From assembly GCF_002929275.1 (NCBI RefSeq), contig NZ_PJIK01000012.1:91082-155081 (forward strand): DNA of 64,000 nt, read 5' to 3'. Numbering within the stretch: the first letter of the stretch is position 1; each line of letters begins with the position of its first letter. The notes under the pieces were generated by a model, which was not told the origin of the DNA, did not search any database, and saw only the letters and a program-made list of their open reading frames with translations. The position numbers and the translations under genes are program-made. Below, one piece after another: positions 35,356 through 44,029 of the stretch. Origin of the DNA: Arthrobacter sp. ZGTC131. Its GTDB lineage: Bacteria > Actinomycetota > Actinomycetes > Actinomycetales > Micrococcaceae.

Positions 35356-36084
35356 TTACCTGATGATCCGCTTCCGGGGCGGCCCGCTGTCCTCCAGCGG
35401 CGACAGTTCCGCGTGCCCCTCGAAGGCCTGGGCGAAACGGTCAAACGAGTTGCGGATGTGCTCGGCCATTGCAGCCTCGGCCTGTTCCGGCAGGCACGCC
35501 TCGATCGCGTCCCGGACGGCCGTATGCTCGGCCACGGTGATGGCGCCGTCGACGTCGGCGGGGTACAGGCGGAAGGTGTGGAGGTGGCAGTGGGTTTGGG
35601 CAAACGCGTGGCGGACCACCGGATTGCCCGAGGCCGCGAGGATGGTGTCGTGAAAGCGCGTGTCATGGGCCACGAGGTCCTGCCGCAGGTCTCCCGAACT
35701 GGCCATGATTTCCCGGAACCCGGTAAGCTCCTTCCCCAAGGCAGCCGCGGGATTCGCCAGCCGGTCCACGGCGGCTGAGCGCGCCGCCCAGGGCTCCACG
35801 AGGAGCCGGAATTCAAACAGCGAGCGCAGCTCGGCCAGGCCCAGCAGCGGGGTGGTGCTGTAGCCGCGCCCCGGGCTATAGACCACCAGGTTGTCGCCCT
35901 CGAGGCGCTGCAGCACTTCCCGCACCGGCGTCTGCGAAACCCCGAGGCTGCGCGCAACGGCATCGATGTTGATGCGCGTGCCCGGTGCAATTTCGCCCTC
36001 CAGGATGGCGGCGCGCATGGACGAATAGACGTCACTGACAGCGGCTTTGCCTCGTGAAGTATCGGACGATTGACGTGGTGGCAC
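35356..36084 (-). CDS. GntR-family (FCD) transcriptional regulator
   Basis: A FadR-type GntR regulator of 242 residues from the GTG at 36084, which has GAGG seven bases upstream. The winged HTH is VSDVYSSMRAAILEGEIAPG to GVSQTPVREVLQRLEGDNLV. The FCD ligand domain follows (LAELRSLFEFRLLVEPWAAR; LVAHDTRFHDTILAASGNPV; YPADVDGAITVAEHTAVRDA), with the metal-binding Asp/His positions kept. Such regulators usually bind a sugar acid or keto-acid. It lies between the fuconate-type operon and the MFS gene. Confidence 0.92.
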   Translation of the reverse strand: MPPRQSSDTSRGKAAVSDVYSSMRAAILEGEIAPGTRINIDAVARSLGVSQTPVREVLQRLEGDNLVVYSPGRGYSTTPLLGLAELRSLFEFRLLVEPWAARSAAVDRLANPAAALGKELTGFREIMASSGDLRQDLVAHDTRFHDTILAASGNPVVRHAFAQTHCHLHTFRLYPADVDGAITVAEHTAVRDAIEACLPEQAEAAMAEHIRNSFDRFAQAFEGHAELSPLEDSGPPRKRIIR

Positions 36085-36196
36085 GTGCTTACCTCTTGGT
36101 TCTGGTCTGACGGGAGTCGCTTGGGGAATCATAAGCCACGCCGCTCCGGGAACGGGGTCAGGAAGTTTTTTGGGGCAGGACTTGATCCGGATCACA

Positions 36197-36230
36197 TTAT
36201 CTATATGATTAACCAGATTCCTATATGATT
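36197..36230. promoter_or_regulatory. Two direct TATATGATT sites in the GntR/MFS divergent promoter
   Basis: CTATATGATT occurs at 36201-36210 and again at 36221-36230, exactly 20 bases apart (two helical turns). The second copy is preceded by ATTC, as TTCCTATATGATT, matching the arms upstream of the dehydratase gene. The pair sits between the GTG of the GntR gene (36084) and the ATG of the MFS gene (36313) and probably serves both. Confidence 0.78.
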
Positions 36231-36312
36231 TTGGCGCCGATATCTTCGGCGTCTTTCCTCCCCGCCGGTGCCCCAAGGCACCCGAAGCCATGTTCACGTC
36301 GAAGGAGACCGC

Positions 36313-37653
36313 ATGACTGCGCTCGGAAGTAAGACCGCCACCAAGTCATCCCCCACACCACCGCGCCTGATGACCCGGAAGCGTTGGGTCATTATCTGGC
36401 TCGCCTTCATCGGGCTCAGCATCAACTACCTTGACCGCTCCAGCCTGAGCGTCGCCCTGCCGTTCATGGGCAAGGACTTCGAGCTCACCGCCACACAGCA
36501 GGGGCTCATCTTTGCCGCCTTCTTCTGGGCGTACGACTTCTGCCAGCTCGCCGCCGGCTGGTACGTGGACAAGGTGGGACCGCGCAAGTCATTCTCGCTG
36601 GCCGCAGTATGGTGGTCCGTCTTCACCATGGTGACGGCCGCCGCGACGAACTTCTGGTCGCTCTTCGCCGCCCGGTTCCTCCTCGGCGTCGGCGAGAGCC
36701 CGGCCCCCAGTACCGCCGCCAAGGTGGTGGCCACCTGGTTCCCCGTCCGGGAGCGGGCCTTCGCCACCAGCATCTGGGACTCCGGATCGCGGGTGGGCGC
36801 CGTCATCGCGCTGCCCGTCGTCACCCTGATCGTAGCCCTCACCTCCTGGCACGCGGTCTTCATCATCATCGGCATTGCCGGCATCATCTGGGCCGCCGTC
36901 TGGTGGAAGGTGTACCGCAGCCCGCAGGAACACCCGGGAGCCAATGCCGCCGAGGTGGCCTACATCGAGGAAGGCGGCGCCCGCGGCGAAGCGAGTGACG
37001 ATGCCAACGCAGCGAAGCTGCCGTGGCGCTCACTCTTCAAATACCGCACCGTCCTCAGCATGATGTTCGGCTTCTTCTGCCTCAACAGCGCCATCTACTT
37101 CTTCATCACCTTCTTCCCGAGCTACCTCGTCAAGGAACGCGGCTTCGACCTCCTCAAGCTCGGCATGTTCGGGGCGATTCCCGGCATCTGCGCCGTGCTG
37201 TGCGGCTGGCTCGGCGGCTACCTGGCCGACCGCGCCGTCCGGGCCGGGGTATCCGTCACCAAGGTCCGCAAGACCGCCATCGCCGGCGGCCTCGCAGGCG
37301 GTTCCGTCATCATGTTCGCCGCGCTGGTTCCTGAAGCATGGATGGCCCTAGCGCTGCTGTCCCTGGCGTACTCCAGCCTCACCGTTGCCGCCACCGGGAT
37401 CTGGTCGCTGCCGGCCGACGTCGCACCCAGCTCACGGCACGTGGGCTCCATCGGCGGCCTGCAGAACTTCGCCTCCAACCTGGCCGGCATCTTCACGCCG
37501 ATCCTGATCGGTGTGCTTGTTGACCAGACCGGATCGTTCGTGGCACCGCTTGCCGTGATCGGCGCAATCTCGCTGATCGGCGCCGCCAACTACCTGTTCG
37601 TCATGGGCAAGATCGAACCCCTCAAGGTGAAGGAGCCGGTACCGGCGGCCTGA
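36313..37653 (+). CDS. MFS transporter for a sugar acid
   Basis: A 446-residue, 12-helix ACS-type symporter. RKRWVIIWLAFIGLSINYLD and RSSLSVALPFMGKDFELT are the typical start. FAARFLLGVGESPAPSTAAK and WFPVRERAFATSIWDSGSRV are sugar-acid transporter hallmarks. The ATG at 36313 has AAGGAG six bases upstream, while earlier ATGs lack support. Its shared operator sites with the dehydratase operon point to import of the same substrate (L-fuconate, D-arabinonate or similar). Confidence 0.93.
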   Translation: MTALGSKTATKSSPTPPRLMTRKRWVIIWLAFIGLSINYLDRSSLSVALPFMGKDFELTATQQGLIFAAFFWAYDFCQLAAGWYVDKVGPRKSFSLAAVWWSVFTMVTAAATNFWSLFAARFLLGVGESPAPSTAAKVVATWFPVRERAFATSIWDSGSRVGAVIALPVVTLIVALTSWHAVFIIIGIAGIIWAAVWWKVYRSPQEHPGANAAEVAYIEEGGARGEASDDANAAKLPWRSLFKYRTVLSMMFGFFCLNSAIYFFITFFPSYLVKERGFDLLKLGMFGAIPGICAVLCGWLGGYLADRAVRAGVSVTKVRKTAIAGGLAGGSVIMFAALVPEAWMALALLSLAYSSLTVAATGIWSLPADVAPSSRHVGSIGGLQNFASNLAGIFTPILIGVLVDQTGSFVAPLAVIGAISLIGAANYLFVMGKIEPLKVKEPVPAA

Positions 37654-37699
37654 GCGGCCCCTCCGGGAGCACGGCTCTAGGAACCCGCACCAAAAAGCG

Positions 37700-37736
37700 A
37701 AAGGCCGCCATCCGGGTCATCCGGATGGCGGCCTTT
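37700..37736. terminator. Strong bidirectional hairpin terminator
   Basis: A 16-base perfect stem, AAAGGCCGCCATCCGG (37700-37715) pairing with 37721-37736, around a five-base loop. It ends in TTTT on the plus strand and has an A-rich run on the other side. It separates the MFS gene from the convergent FMN-binding protein gene. Confidence 0.92.
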
Positions 37737-37760
37737 TGCGTGCCTGGTGCCGTTGTGCAG

Positions 37761-38243
37761 CTACAGCTCCACGGTCCCGCTTTCGCCGACGCTCATGCGG
37801 CTGTGGGTGACCTTGGACTTGACCCACTGCAGCACGGTGGCCGCAGTTCCGCCCGGACTGGTCCAATATTCCGCGGAGTCCGAGTCGACGCGCAGCAGGA
37901 CCACCTCGGGGGTGTCGGGTCCGTCCGGGAACCACGCCTCTACGGTCTGGTTCCACATCTCGTGGATCTTCGCGCGGTCCCGGACCACTTCCGCGGTTCC
38001 GGCGACGGACACCCATTCTGTCCGCTTGCCGAAGGACACGTTGACCCGTGGATCCGCGCCGATGTGGGCCACCTGGGAGGTTCCCTCCCCGGTGAAGAAC
38101 CACATGTCGCCGTCGTCCTTGACGTCCTGGACGGCCAGCGGCCGGCTGACGAGAGCGCCTGTTTCGTTGATGGTGGTGAACATTCCGATATGGGAATCGT
38201 TGATGATGTCCGTGACCTTGCTGATGCTTTCGGTTTCCGGCAT
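37761..38243 (-). CDS. Pyridoxamine 5'-phosphate oxidase-like FMN-binding protein
   Basis: A 160-residue split-barrel protein like general stress protein 26. ISKVTDIINDSHIGMFTTIN and SRPLAVQDVKDDGDMWFFTG form the flavin-binding barrel, and VNVSFGKRTEWVSVAGTAEV and LLRVDSDSAEYWTSPGGTAA follow. The ATG at 38243 has GAGG seven bases upstream; an extended frame to 38741 is antisense overlap with the permease region and is not used. It probably binds FMN or F420; the substrate is unknown. Confidence 0.87.
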   Translation of the reverse strand: MPETESISKVTDIINDSHIGMFTTINETGALVSRPLAVQDVKDDGDMWFFTGEGTSQVAHIGADPRVNVSFGKRTEWVSVAGTAEVVRDRAKIHEMWNQTVEAWFPDGPDTPEVVLLRVDSDSAEYWTSPGGTAATVLQWVKSKVTHSRMSVGESGTVEL

Positions 38244-38395
38244 GCTGTCACCTCGTTCTGTCAGTACGTTCTTTCCGGGCATTCTGTCCGTGTGGGAATT
38301 TCCCCTCGGACCAGCGTATTGGTAAGTGTGCTTACTTTCCACCCTGTGCCGTCCCGCGCCGTCTTTCGCCCGCTTGCGGCCGCGCCGTCGAGCCG

Positions 38396-39919
38396 CTATA
38401 GCCCCCGCGCCAGCACCTGGCCCTTGAAGAACTCCGGCCTGATCCTGGCCATCACCAACATGACCACCACGCCCAGCAGGATCACGCCCATGCCCAGGAT
38501 GAACACCATCCCCACGCCGCCCACGGATGAGCCGGAGCCGTATTCGGGATCCATCGAGTCGTAAGCGGTCTTGAAGAACATGACCAGCAGGATCACGCCG
38601 CCCAAGAGGGGTGCCAGGAACTTGAAGAAGAAGGCGCGGGCGCTGCTGAACGCCAGGGCCCGGAAGAACCAGACGCAGGCCAGGGCCGTGATGCCGTAGT
38701 AGAAGCAAATCATCATGCCCAGCGCCGTGATGGTGTCCCACAGGGCGTTCTCGGAGGTTGTCCTGGTGATGACATAGAACGCTGCTGCGGCTACGGCGGC
38801 GGCGATCGTGGCATAACTCGGAGACTTGAAGGCAGGGCTGACCTTGCCGAAGGCCCGCGGCAGCGCCCTGTAGTGACCCATGGCCAGCAAGGTCCGGGCC
38901 GGAGACACAAACGTGGACTGCAGTGACGCCGCCGAACTGCTGAGGATGGCCAGGGACATCAGGATGGCGAACGGGCCCATGACCGGCCCGGACAGCACGG
39001 CGAAGATGCTCGACTGGTTGTCCGGATTCCCGGCGCCCAGTCCGGTCTCGCCCACGCCGGCGAAGGACAGGGTGGCCAGGGCGGCCACCATGTAGATGGC
39101 CATGATCACGACGACGGTCACGGTCGCCGCCCGCCCCGGCGTCTTCTTGGGATTCCTGGTTTCCTCGTTCATGGTGAGGGTCACGTCCCAGCCCCAGTAG
39201 ATGAAGATCGAGAGGGAAACGCCAGCCGCAAACGAGGAGAAGGAGTCCACGGCGAAGGGGTTGAACCAGTCGGCTGAAATGACCGTGGCGTCAAAGGCGG
39301 AACCGTTGGCCACGTGGAGGAACGCGGACACCGCGAACCAGCCGAGCACCAGCAGCTGGAAGCCCACCAACACGTACTGGACGCCCTTGGTGGTCTCCAT
39401 CCCCCGGTACGAGATCCAGCACGCCAGCGCAATGAACACCAGGGTGGTGGCGATGTTCACCGGCAGGTTGGTGGCCAGCTCCGCGAGTTCGGGGTTGCCG
39501 AACAGCTGGGAGAGCATGAGATAGAAGAAGTCGACGGCGACTGCCGCCAGGTTGGACAGCACGATGATGGTGGCGGCGATCAGCCCCCAGCCGCCCATCC
39601 AGCCGATCCACGGGCCAAAGGCCCGCGTCGCCCACGTGAAGGAGGTCCCGGCGTCGGGCATTGCGTTGTTTAGTTCGCGGTAGCCGAGCGCGACGAGCAG
39701 CATGGGGATGAAACCCACCAGGAAAATTGCCGGCAGGTGCACGCCCACCTCGGACACCGTGGGACCAAGCGCGGCGGTGAGCGTGTAGGCCGGAGCGATG
39801 CATGACACCCCGATCACCACCGCCCCGATCAGCCCCACGGAGCCGGCTTTCAGGCCCTTTTCGCTCAGCGTCTTATGCGATGCATCCGTGCCCTGGGGGG
39901 CGGCGGCTTCAGTGCTCAT
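38396..39919 (-). CDS. APC-family amino acid/polyamine permease
   Basis: A 12-helix amino acid-polyamine-organocation transporter of 507 residues. GAVVIGVSCIAPAYTLTAAL and GYRELNNAMPDAGTSFTWAT are the helix 1 and 2-3 signatures, with GPWIGWMGGWGLIAA following. YWGWDVTLTMNEETRNPKKT is the helix 6-7 loop typical of the group. It lies 56 bases downstream of the putrescine oxidase gene, so putrescine or a related amine is the likely cargo. Confidence 0.9.
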   Translation of the reverse strand: MSTEAAAPQGTDASHKTLSEKGLKAGSVGLIGAVVIGVSCIAPAYTLTAALGPTVSEVGVHLPAIFLVGFIPMLLVALGYRELNNAMPDAGTSFTWATRAFGPWIGWMGGWGLIAATIIVLSNLAAVAVDFFYLMLSQLFGNPELAELATNLPVNIATTLVFIALACWISYRGMETTKGVQYVLVGFQLLVLGWFAVSAFLHVANGSAFDATVISADWFNPFAVDSFSSFAAGVSLSIFIYWGWDVTLTMNEETRNPKKTPGRAATVTVVVIMAIYMVAALATLSFAGVGETGLGAGNPDNQSSIFAVLSGPVMGPFAILMSLAILSSSAASLQSTFVSPARTLLAMGHYRALPRAFGKVSPAFKSPSYATIAAAVAAAAFYVITRTTSENALWDTITALGMMICFYYGITALACVWFFRALAFSSARAFFFKFLAPLLGGVILLVMFFKTAYDSMDPEYGSGSSVGGVGMVFILGMGVILLGVVVMLVMARIRPEFFKGQVLARGL

Positions 39920-39975
39920 GGGATTGCCTCTTCGAAATTTTCATTCGTCGTTGAATGGGTGGGGGCCGGGGCCCG

Positions 39976-41445
39976 TCAGCCGACGGCGGCCGCGGCGTCG
40001 GCGAGGTCTGCCTCGACGGTCGCCGCTGTGCTGTGCGCTGCGGTGCTGTGGGGTGCTGCCGCCTTTCCCGCTTCGGCGGCGATGCGTTCCGCCGTGAACT
40101 GGCCCATGCGGACGGCGCCGTCCACGTGCTGGTAGCCCTCGGCGGCGAGGTCGGAGGAGCACCAGTAGATGGGCCCCACCGGCGCGTGCTGGTCCTTGCC
40201 GTAGCGGTGCAGGCCGCCGAGGTCATAGCTGGAGGCATAGGCGCCGCGGGTCCACTCCTCCGAGCCCCAGTCGGATTCGTAATAGACCTCCGGCTCCAGC
40301 GCCTTCTCCCCGAGGAAACCGGCGATGGATTCCAGGACGGCGCGCTTGCGGTCCTCCGCACTCAGTTCGAAGACGGCGTCGGCCTTTTCGTCCGAAACGA
40401 AGCCCACGAGGGTTCCGCGCGGGTCCCCGTGGTTGGTGTTGTCGTAGACCTCCTGAACCAGGGACCCGGCGCCGAAGCCGGTACCCGACAGCCCGTCCTC
40501 GCGCCAGAACGGCGTGCTGTATACGGCATGCACCTTGATCACCAGGCCCAGCGACTGGTGCTGGTGCATCTGGTGCTGCCGGCGCGGCAGCGGCGGGTTA
40601 AAGGAGACGCGCGAGTACAGGTTCGGCGGCACGGCCATGATCACGAAGCGGGCGTTGACGGTGGCGCGCTCGGAAACAGCGGTGACACGGTAGCCTGCCC
40701 TGTTCCCGCCGTCGGAGATTGACTCCCAGTTGATGGTGCGCACCGGACTGTCAAGCACGACGTCGGCACCCAGTTCCGCTGCCTGCAGCAGGGACACCTG
40801 CTGCATTCCGCCGATCACGCGCTTGTCCAGGATGAAGTCCTCATCCGTCAGGTGGGTGAAGGAGCCGGCGGAGGCGGCCATCAGCACGGCCTGCAGTGCG
40901 GAGAAGGCGTGGGCCGGTTTGGTCAGCATGCCTCCGGCGATGAAGAGGCCGATGTTGTTGCAGGCTTCCTCGTCCGCGGAGTGCCGGCGGAGCCAGTGGT
41001 GGAACGAAATGGTGTCCAGCTCCCGCGCCTTGGGGTGGGCCCAGGGCTCGGTGGGGCCGATTTCGGCGGCTAGGGCGTCAAGCAGTCCGGTGAGCTTGTC
41101 CATTTCGGCGGCCGTGGTGGCGCTGACGGGGAATGAGTCCCCGGCGTAGCGGACCGGGGTGCCGTCCGCGCCGATATAGACCGACTCGCCGTCGCGGTAG
41201 CGGGAATAGGTCTCGAGGCCGAGCTCGCCCAGGAGCGCCAGCAGGGCTGTCTGGTCCGGCGAAACCCACTGGCCGCCGATTTCCAGCATGGCCCCGTCTA
41301 CGGTGTCCGTCCACGTGCGGCCGCCCACGCGGTCGCGGGCCTCCAGGACAGCAACGGTCAGGCCGGCCTTCTTCAGTTCACGGGCCGCAGTGAGCCCGGA
41401 GGGGCCGGCGCCTACGACGACGACGTCGCGGTCAAGATTCAGCAT
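39976..41445 (-). CDS. puo: Putrescine oxidase (flavin monoamine oxidase)
   Basis: FAD-dependent oxidation of putrescine to 4-aminobutanal, giving H2O2 and ammonia. The 489-residue product closely resembles rhodococcal putrescine oxidase as I recall it. VVVVGAGPSGLTAARELKKA binds ADP, then GGRTWTDTVDGAMLEIGGQW and ALQAVLMAASAGSFTHLTDE. LPRRQHQMHQHQSLGLVIKV and YYESDWGSEEWTRGAYASSY near the aromatic cage, and AAEGYQHVDGAVRMGQ at the C-terminal FAD site, complete the set. The C-terminal 30 residues are an Ala/Thr-rich tail. Co-transcribed with the permease at 38396 and divergent from a TetR gene. Confidence 0.93.
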   Translation of the reverse strand: MLNLDRDVVVVGAGPSGLTAARELKKAGLTVAVLEARDRVGGRTWTDTVDGAMLEIGGQWVSPDQTALLALLGELGLETYSRYRDGESVYIGADGTPVRYAGDSFPVSATTAAEMDKLTGLLDALAAEIGPTEPWAHPKARELDTISFHHWLRRHSADEEACNNIGLFIAGGMLTKPAHAFSALQAVLMAASAGSFTHLTDEDFILDKRVIGGMQQVSLLQAAELGADVVLDSPVRTINWESISDGGNRAGYRVTAVSERATVNARFVIMAVPPNLYSRVSFNPPLPRRQHQMHQHQSLGLVIKVHAVYSTPFWREDGLSGTGFGAGSLVQEVYDNTNHGDPRGTLVGFVSDEKADAVFELSAEDRKRAVLESIAGFLGEKALEPEVYYESDWGSEEWTRGAYASSYDLGGLHRYGKDQHAPVGPIYWCSSDLAAEGYQHVDGAVRMGQFTAERIAAEAGKAAAPHSTAAHSTAATVEADLADAAAAVG

Positions 41446-41482
41446 GATGTCCTCTCTGTGGCCGCCGAGTGATGCGGACCAC

Positions 41483-41503
41483 TAAATGAATGCCATTCAT
41501 TTA
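41483..41503. promoter_or_regulatory. Perfect 21-base palindrome, TetR operator candidate
   Basis: TAAATGAATG (41483-41492) and CATTCATTTA (41494-41503) are exact inverted repeats around one central base. It is located 38 bases upstream of the putrescine oxidase start and 100 upstream of the divergent TetR gene. Odd-length, AT-rich palindromes of this shape are typical of TetR-family binding. Confidence 0.85.
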
Positions 41504-41603
41504 TGAGAAACTATAGCGCCTTTGCCTTGCCCGGGGAAGAGGCTGATGGAATGAATTGGCATAGGGAATAATGCTGAGAACACCGCCCGCAGAAAGGCCA
41601 CCA

Positions 41604-42302
41604 ATGCCGGCATCACCAGCCGCCCCCGGAAGCACAGCCCTGGGGGAACCGAGATCCGAGGCCGGCCGGCGCCGGGCCGGTCGCCCGGTGGGCGGGGTCC
41701 TGGACAAGGCCGGCATCACGGCCGCCGCGTTGGAACTCATTGAAAAAAAGGGCTACGTCGGCCTCACCATGGCCGCACTGGCCCGTTCGCTTAACGTGGC
41801 GCCGTCGGCTCTCTACAACCACATGGAGTCCAAACGCGACGTACTGCTGCTGGTCGAAGACCACCTCGCCGCCCTGGTCGACGTGTCGGCCTTCGGCTCA
41901 GAACCGTGGGAGGAAGCGGTCCGGAAGTGGGCGTGGAGCTACCGGGACGTCTTCTCCCGCCACACCCCGCTGATTCCTGTCATCGCCGTGCTCCCCGTGA
42001 CAGACGCCCCGCAGACGCTCGCCATGTATGAAACCGTGAGCGTGGGATTCCGCGACGCCGGCATCCCGGAAGAGCGGATTGTGTCGTCCATCGTGGCGCT
42101 GGAGTCGTTCATTTTCGGCTCGGCCTACGACGTCACCGCACCCGCGGACATCTTCGACTCCGGCTCCATGGCCGAAGCCACGCCCAGTTTCACCGGCGCG
42201 GTGCGCAGCCTGGCCGCGCAGGGGCACGAACGGCCGGCGGACGTGGCGTTCAGCCTGGGACTCGAGGCACTGATCGCGGGGCTCGGGGCGCTCCGCGAGT
42301 AG
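41604..42302 (+). CDS. TetR-family transcriptional regulator
   Basis: A TetR repressor of about 232 residues from the ATG at 41604, which follows AAAGG; an ATG at 41571 is the alternative. The HTH is ITAAALELIEKKGYVGLTMA to LNVAPSALYNHMESKRDVLL. The C-terminal part (EAVRKWAWSYRDVFSRHTPL; VALESFIFGSAYDVT) resembles the TetR_C ligand domain. It is divergent from the putrescine oxidase-permease operon with the 21-base palindrome between them. It probably responds to a polyamine or an aminoaldehyde. Confidence 0.9.
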   Translation: MPASPAAPGSTALGEPRSEAGRRRAGRPVGGVLDKAGITAAALELIEKKGYVGLTMAALARSLNVAPSALYNHMESKRDVLLLVEDHLAALVDVSAFGSEPWEEAVRKWAWSYRDVFSRHTPLIPVIAVLPVTDAPQTLAMYETVSVGFRDAGIPEERIVSSIVALESFIFGSAYDVTAPADIFDSGSMAEATPSFTGAVRSLAAQGHERPADVAFSLGLEALIAGLGALRE

Positions 42303-42324
42303 GCGCGCCTTCTACACTGTCTGG

Positions 42325-43137
42325 ATGGAAGCTACGGTCAGCGACGTGCCCGTGCATTACGCCGAGTACGGCAGCGGCACGCCGGTTCTCGCTCTGCACG
42401 GGGCTGGTTCGGATCACAGAGAGATCGCCGGCGCTCTTGAACCGTTATTCAGCACCGTGCCTGGCTTCCGGCGCATATATCCGGACCTGCCGGGGATGGG
42501 CCACACCCCGGCGCCGGGGACGATCACGAGCAACGATGACGTCCTGGACGTTCTTCTCGGCCTCATCGCCAGCACCATTGGTGATGAACGGTTTCTTGTC
42601 ATCGGCCATTCCTACGGTGGGTACCTAGCCCGAGCGATTGCCGATCTGAGACCTGACCAGGCTGTCGGGCTGGCGCTCATCTGCCCGGTTGGCGCGCATA
42701 CGCGTGACGTGCCCCGGCACGGGGTCCTTGTGTCCTCGGCCGATCTGACCGGCGAAATGGACCCGGATCTCGATGCTACTTACCGCAGCTACTTCGTTGT
42801 GCAGACGACGGAAACTCTGCGCCGGTTCCAGGAGCACGTGGCTCCCGCAGCGTCACTCGTTGACGAATCGAGCCTGATGCGAATCTTTTCGCACTGGACG
42901 CTGCGGGATCGGCCGGAAGCGGCGACAGCCTATCCGCATCCAGTGTTGATCCTTGCCGGGCGGCAGGACGCCACGGCCGGGCACGCGGGCCCGTGGGAGC
43001 TGATGGAGCACTACCCACGCGCTACCTTCGCCGTACTCGATCGCGCCGGCCACGCTCTGATTCACGAGCAACCCGACCTCGCGCAGACGCTCGTTGCCGA
43101 ATGGCTCACCCGCGTTCGTGAACGCCTCGCGACATGA
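42325..43137 (+). CDS. Alpha/beta-fold hydrolase
   Basis: A 270-residue alpha/beta hydrolase. VLALHGAGSDHREIAGALEP and YPDLPGMGHTPAP form the oxyanion region. The nucleophile elbow is VIGHSYGGYLARAIA, the acid is in ILAGRQDATAG, and the His in DRAGHALIHEQPD. No signal peptide. It follows the TetR gene by 22 bases and may be read with it, but a TACACT element in that gap could serve as a separate promoter. Confidence 0.88.
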   Translation: MEATVSDVPVHYAEYGSGTPVLALHGAGSDHREIAGALEPLFSTVPGFRRIYPDLPGMGHTPAPGTITSNDDVLDVLLGLIASTIGDERFLVIGHSYGGYLARAIADLRPDQAVGLALICPVGAHTRDVPRHGVLVSSADLTGEMDPDLDATYRSYFVVQTTETLRRFQEHVAPAASLVDESSLMRIFSHWTLRDRPEAATAYPHPVLILAGRQDATAGHAGPWELMEHYPRATFAVLDRAGHALIHEQPDLAQTLVAEWLTRVRERLAT

Positions 43138-43275
43138 CGCAGTCGCCCGCAGTGCGCGCCTGCCTGCAGAGTGTTCCTTTTAGGCCATCGCAAGTGACTT
43201 TTCCGTCTCTGAAGAAAATTTCTGAAGGTGCGGGTTCCTCAAACAGGACCGGTTTGTAACGCTGGAGGCATGACC

Positions 43276-43734
43276 ATGGATGAGGTTGTCGAATTCGTGA
43301 AAAGCTTCGACGGCACACTCGCCGTCATTCCCGGCCCCGGAGACGGCTCGCCCGAAATCGCCTGGGGTGATGTTTTCTTCTACTACGCCCCGGACGGCAC
43401 CATGCCGAAAGCAACTCAACCGTTTGCGACCATCGTGACGAAGAACTATCCCGATGACGAGCGGTCACGCCTTGACCGGCCAGGATCCTTCCGCGTCAAT
43501 GTCGCGGCCGGGAAGGCCGCCTTCGTTGAGTGGACGGGCCACCAACCCGCAGAACCGGCGGACGACACCGACCCGAGCATGCCGGACACCGTCTTCGCCC
43601 ATCCCGTCTACGGAGCCTTGGGGTGGCTGGCTGTGGTCAACCCGGGGCCGGCGACGACGCAGGCTCTGCAAAATATGCTTCGCAAGGCATACGAGTTCGC
43701 CCGCTCCCGTTATGAACGCAGAAGATCCATTTAG
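43276..43734 (+). CDS. DUF6194 family protein
   Basis: A 152-residue protein from the ATG at 43276, seven bases after GGAGG. MDEVVEFVKSFDGTLAVIPG and EIAWGDVFFYYAPDGTMPKA are the signature start, then FATIVTKNYPDDERSRLDRP and FRVNVAAGK. GALGWLAVVNPGPATTQALQ near the C-terminus is also typical. Function unknown. No membrane or signal segments. Confidence 0.8.
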   Translation: MDEVVEFVKSFDGTLAVIPGPGDGSPEIAWGDVFFYYAPDGTMPKATQPFATIVTKNYPDDERSRLDRPGSFRVNVAAGKAAFVEWTGHQPAEPADDTDPSMPDTVFAHPVYGALGWLAVVNPGPATTQALQNMLRKAYEFARSRYERRRSI

Positions 43735-43754
43735 CTCCATGGAAGGTCGTCAAA

Positions 43755-44027
43755 GTGTCCGATTCTGATCTCGACGCCCTGCGCAAACGGGCCGCGCAAG
43801 GTGACCCCGACGCCGTCGCGGAACTCGTCGAACTTGCCGGCGAGCGGGAGGATTTCGAGGAGCTGCGGCGGCTTGCCGACGCCGGCAGCAGTGATGCTGT
43901 GGACCAGCTCGTTGAGCTCGCCACGGAAAAAGGCGACGTGGACGAGTTGCGCCGCCTGGCCGGCGGCGGCAACAGTGACGCGGCCGACGTCCTCGCCGAG
44001 CTGGCTGACGAAGCCACCGAAGATTAG
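43755..44027 (+). CDS. Small protein of three 28-residue tandem repeats
   Basis: Ninety residues, GTG start after GGAAGG. After six residues the chain is three back-to-back 28-residue units (7-34, 35-62, 63-90). Each follows the pattern xELRRLAxxGxxDAVDxLVELAxExxD; the clearest copy is EELRRLADAGSSDAVDQLVE plus LATEKGDV. The heptad-like Leu/Ala spacing suggests paired helices, as in Sel1/HEAT-like solenoids, and no other domain is present. It follows the DUF6194 gene by 20 bases and converges with the terpene-cyclase-like gene, with only two bases between stops. No family is recognised with certainty. Confidence 0.72.
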   Translation: MSDSDLDALRKRAAQGDPDAVAELVELAGEREDFEELRRLADAGSSDAVDQLVELATEKGDVDELRRLAGGGNSDAADVLAELADEATED

Positions 44028-44029
44028 GG

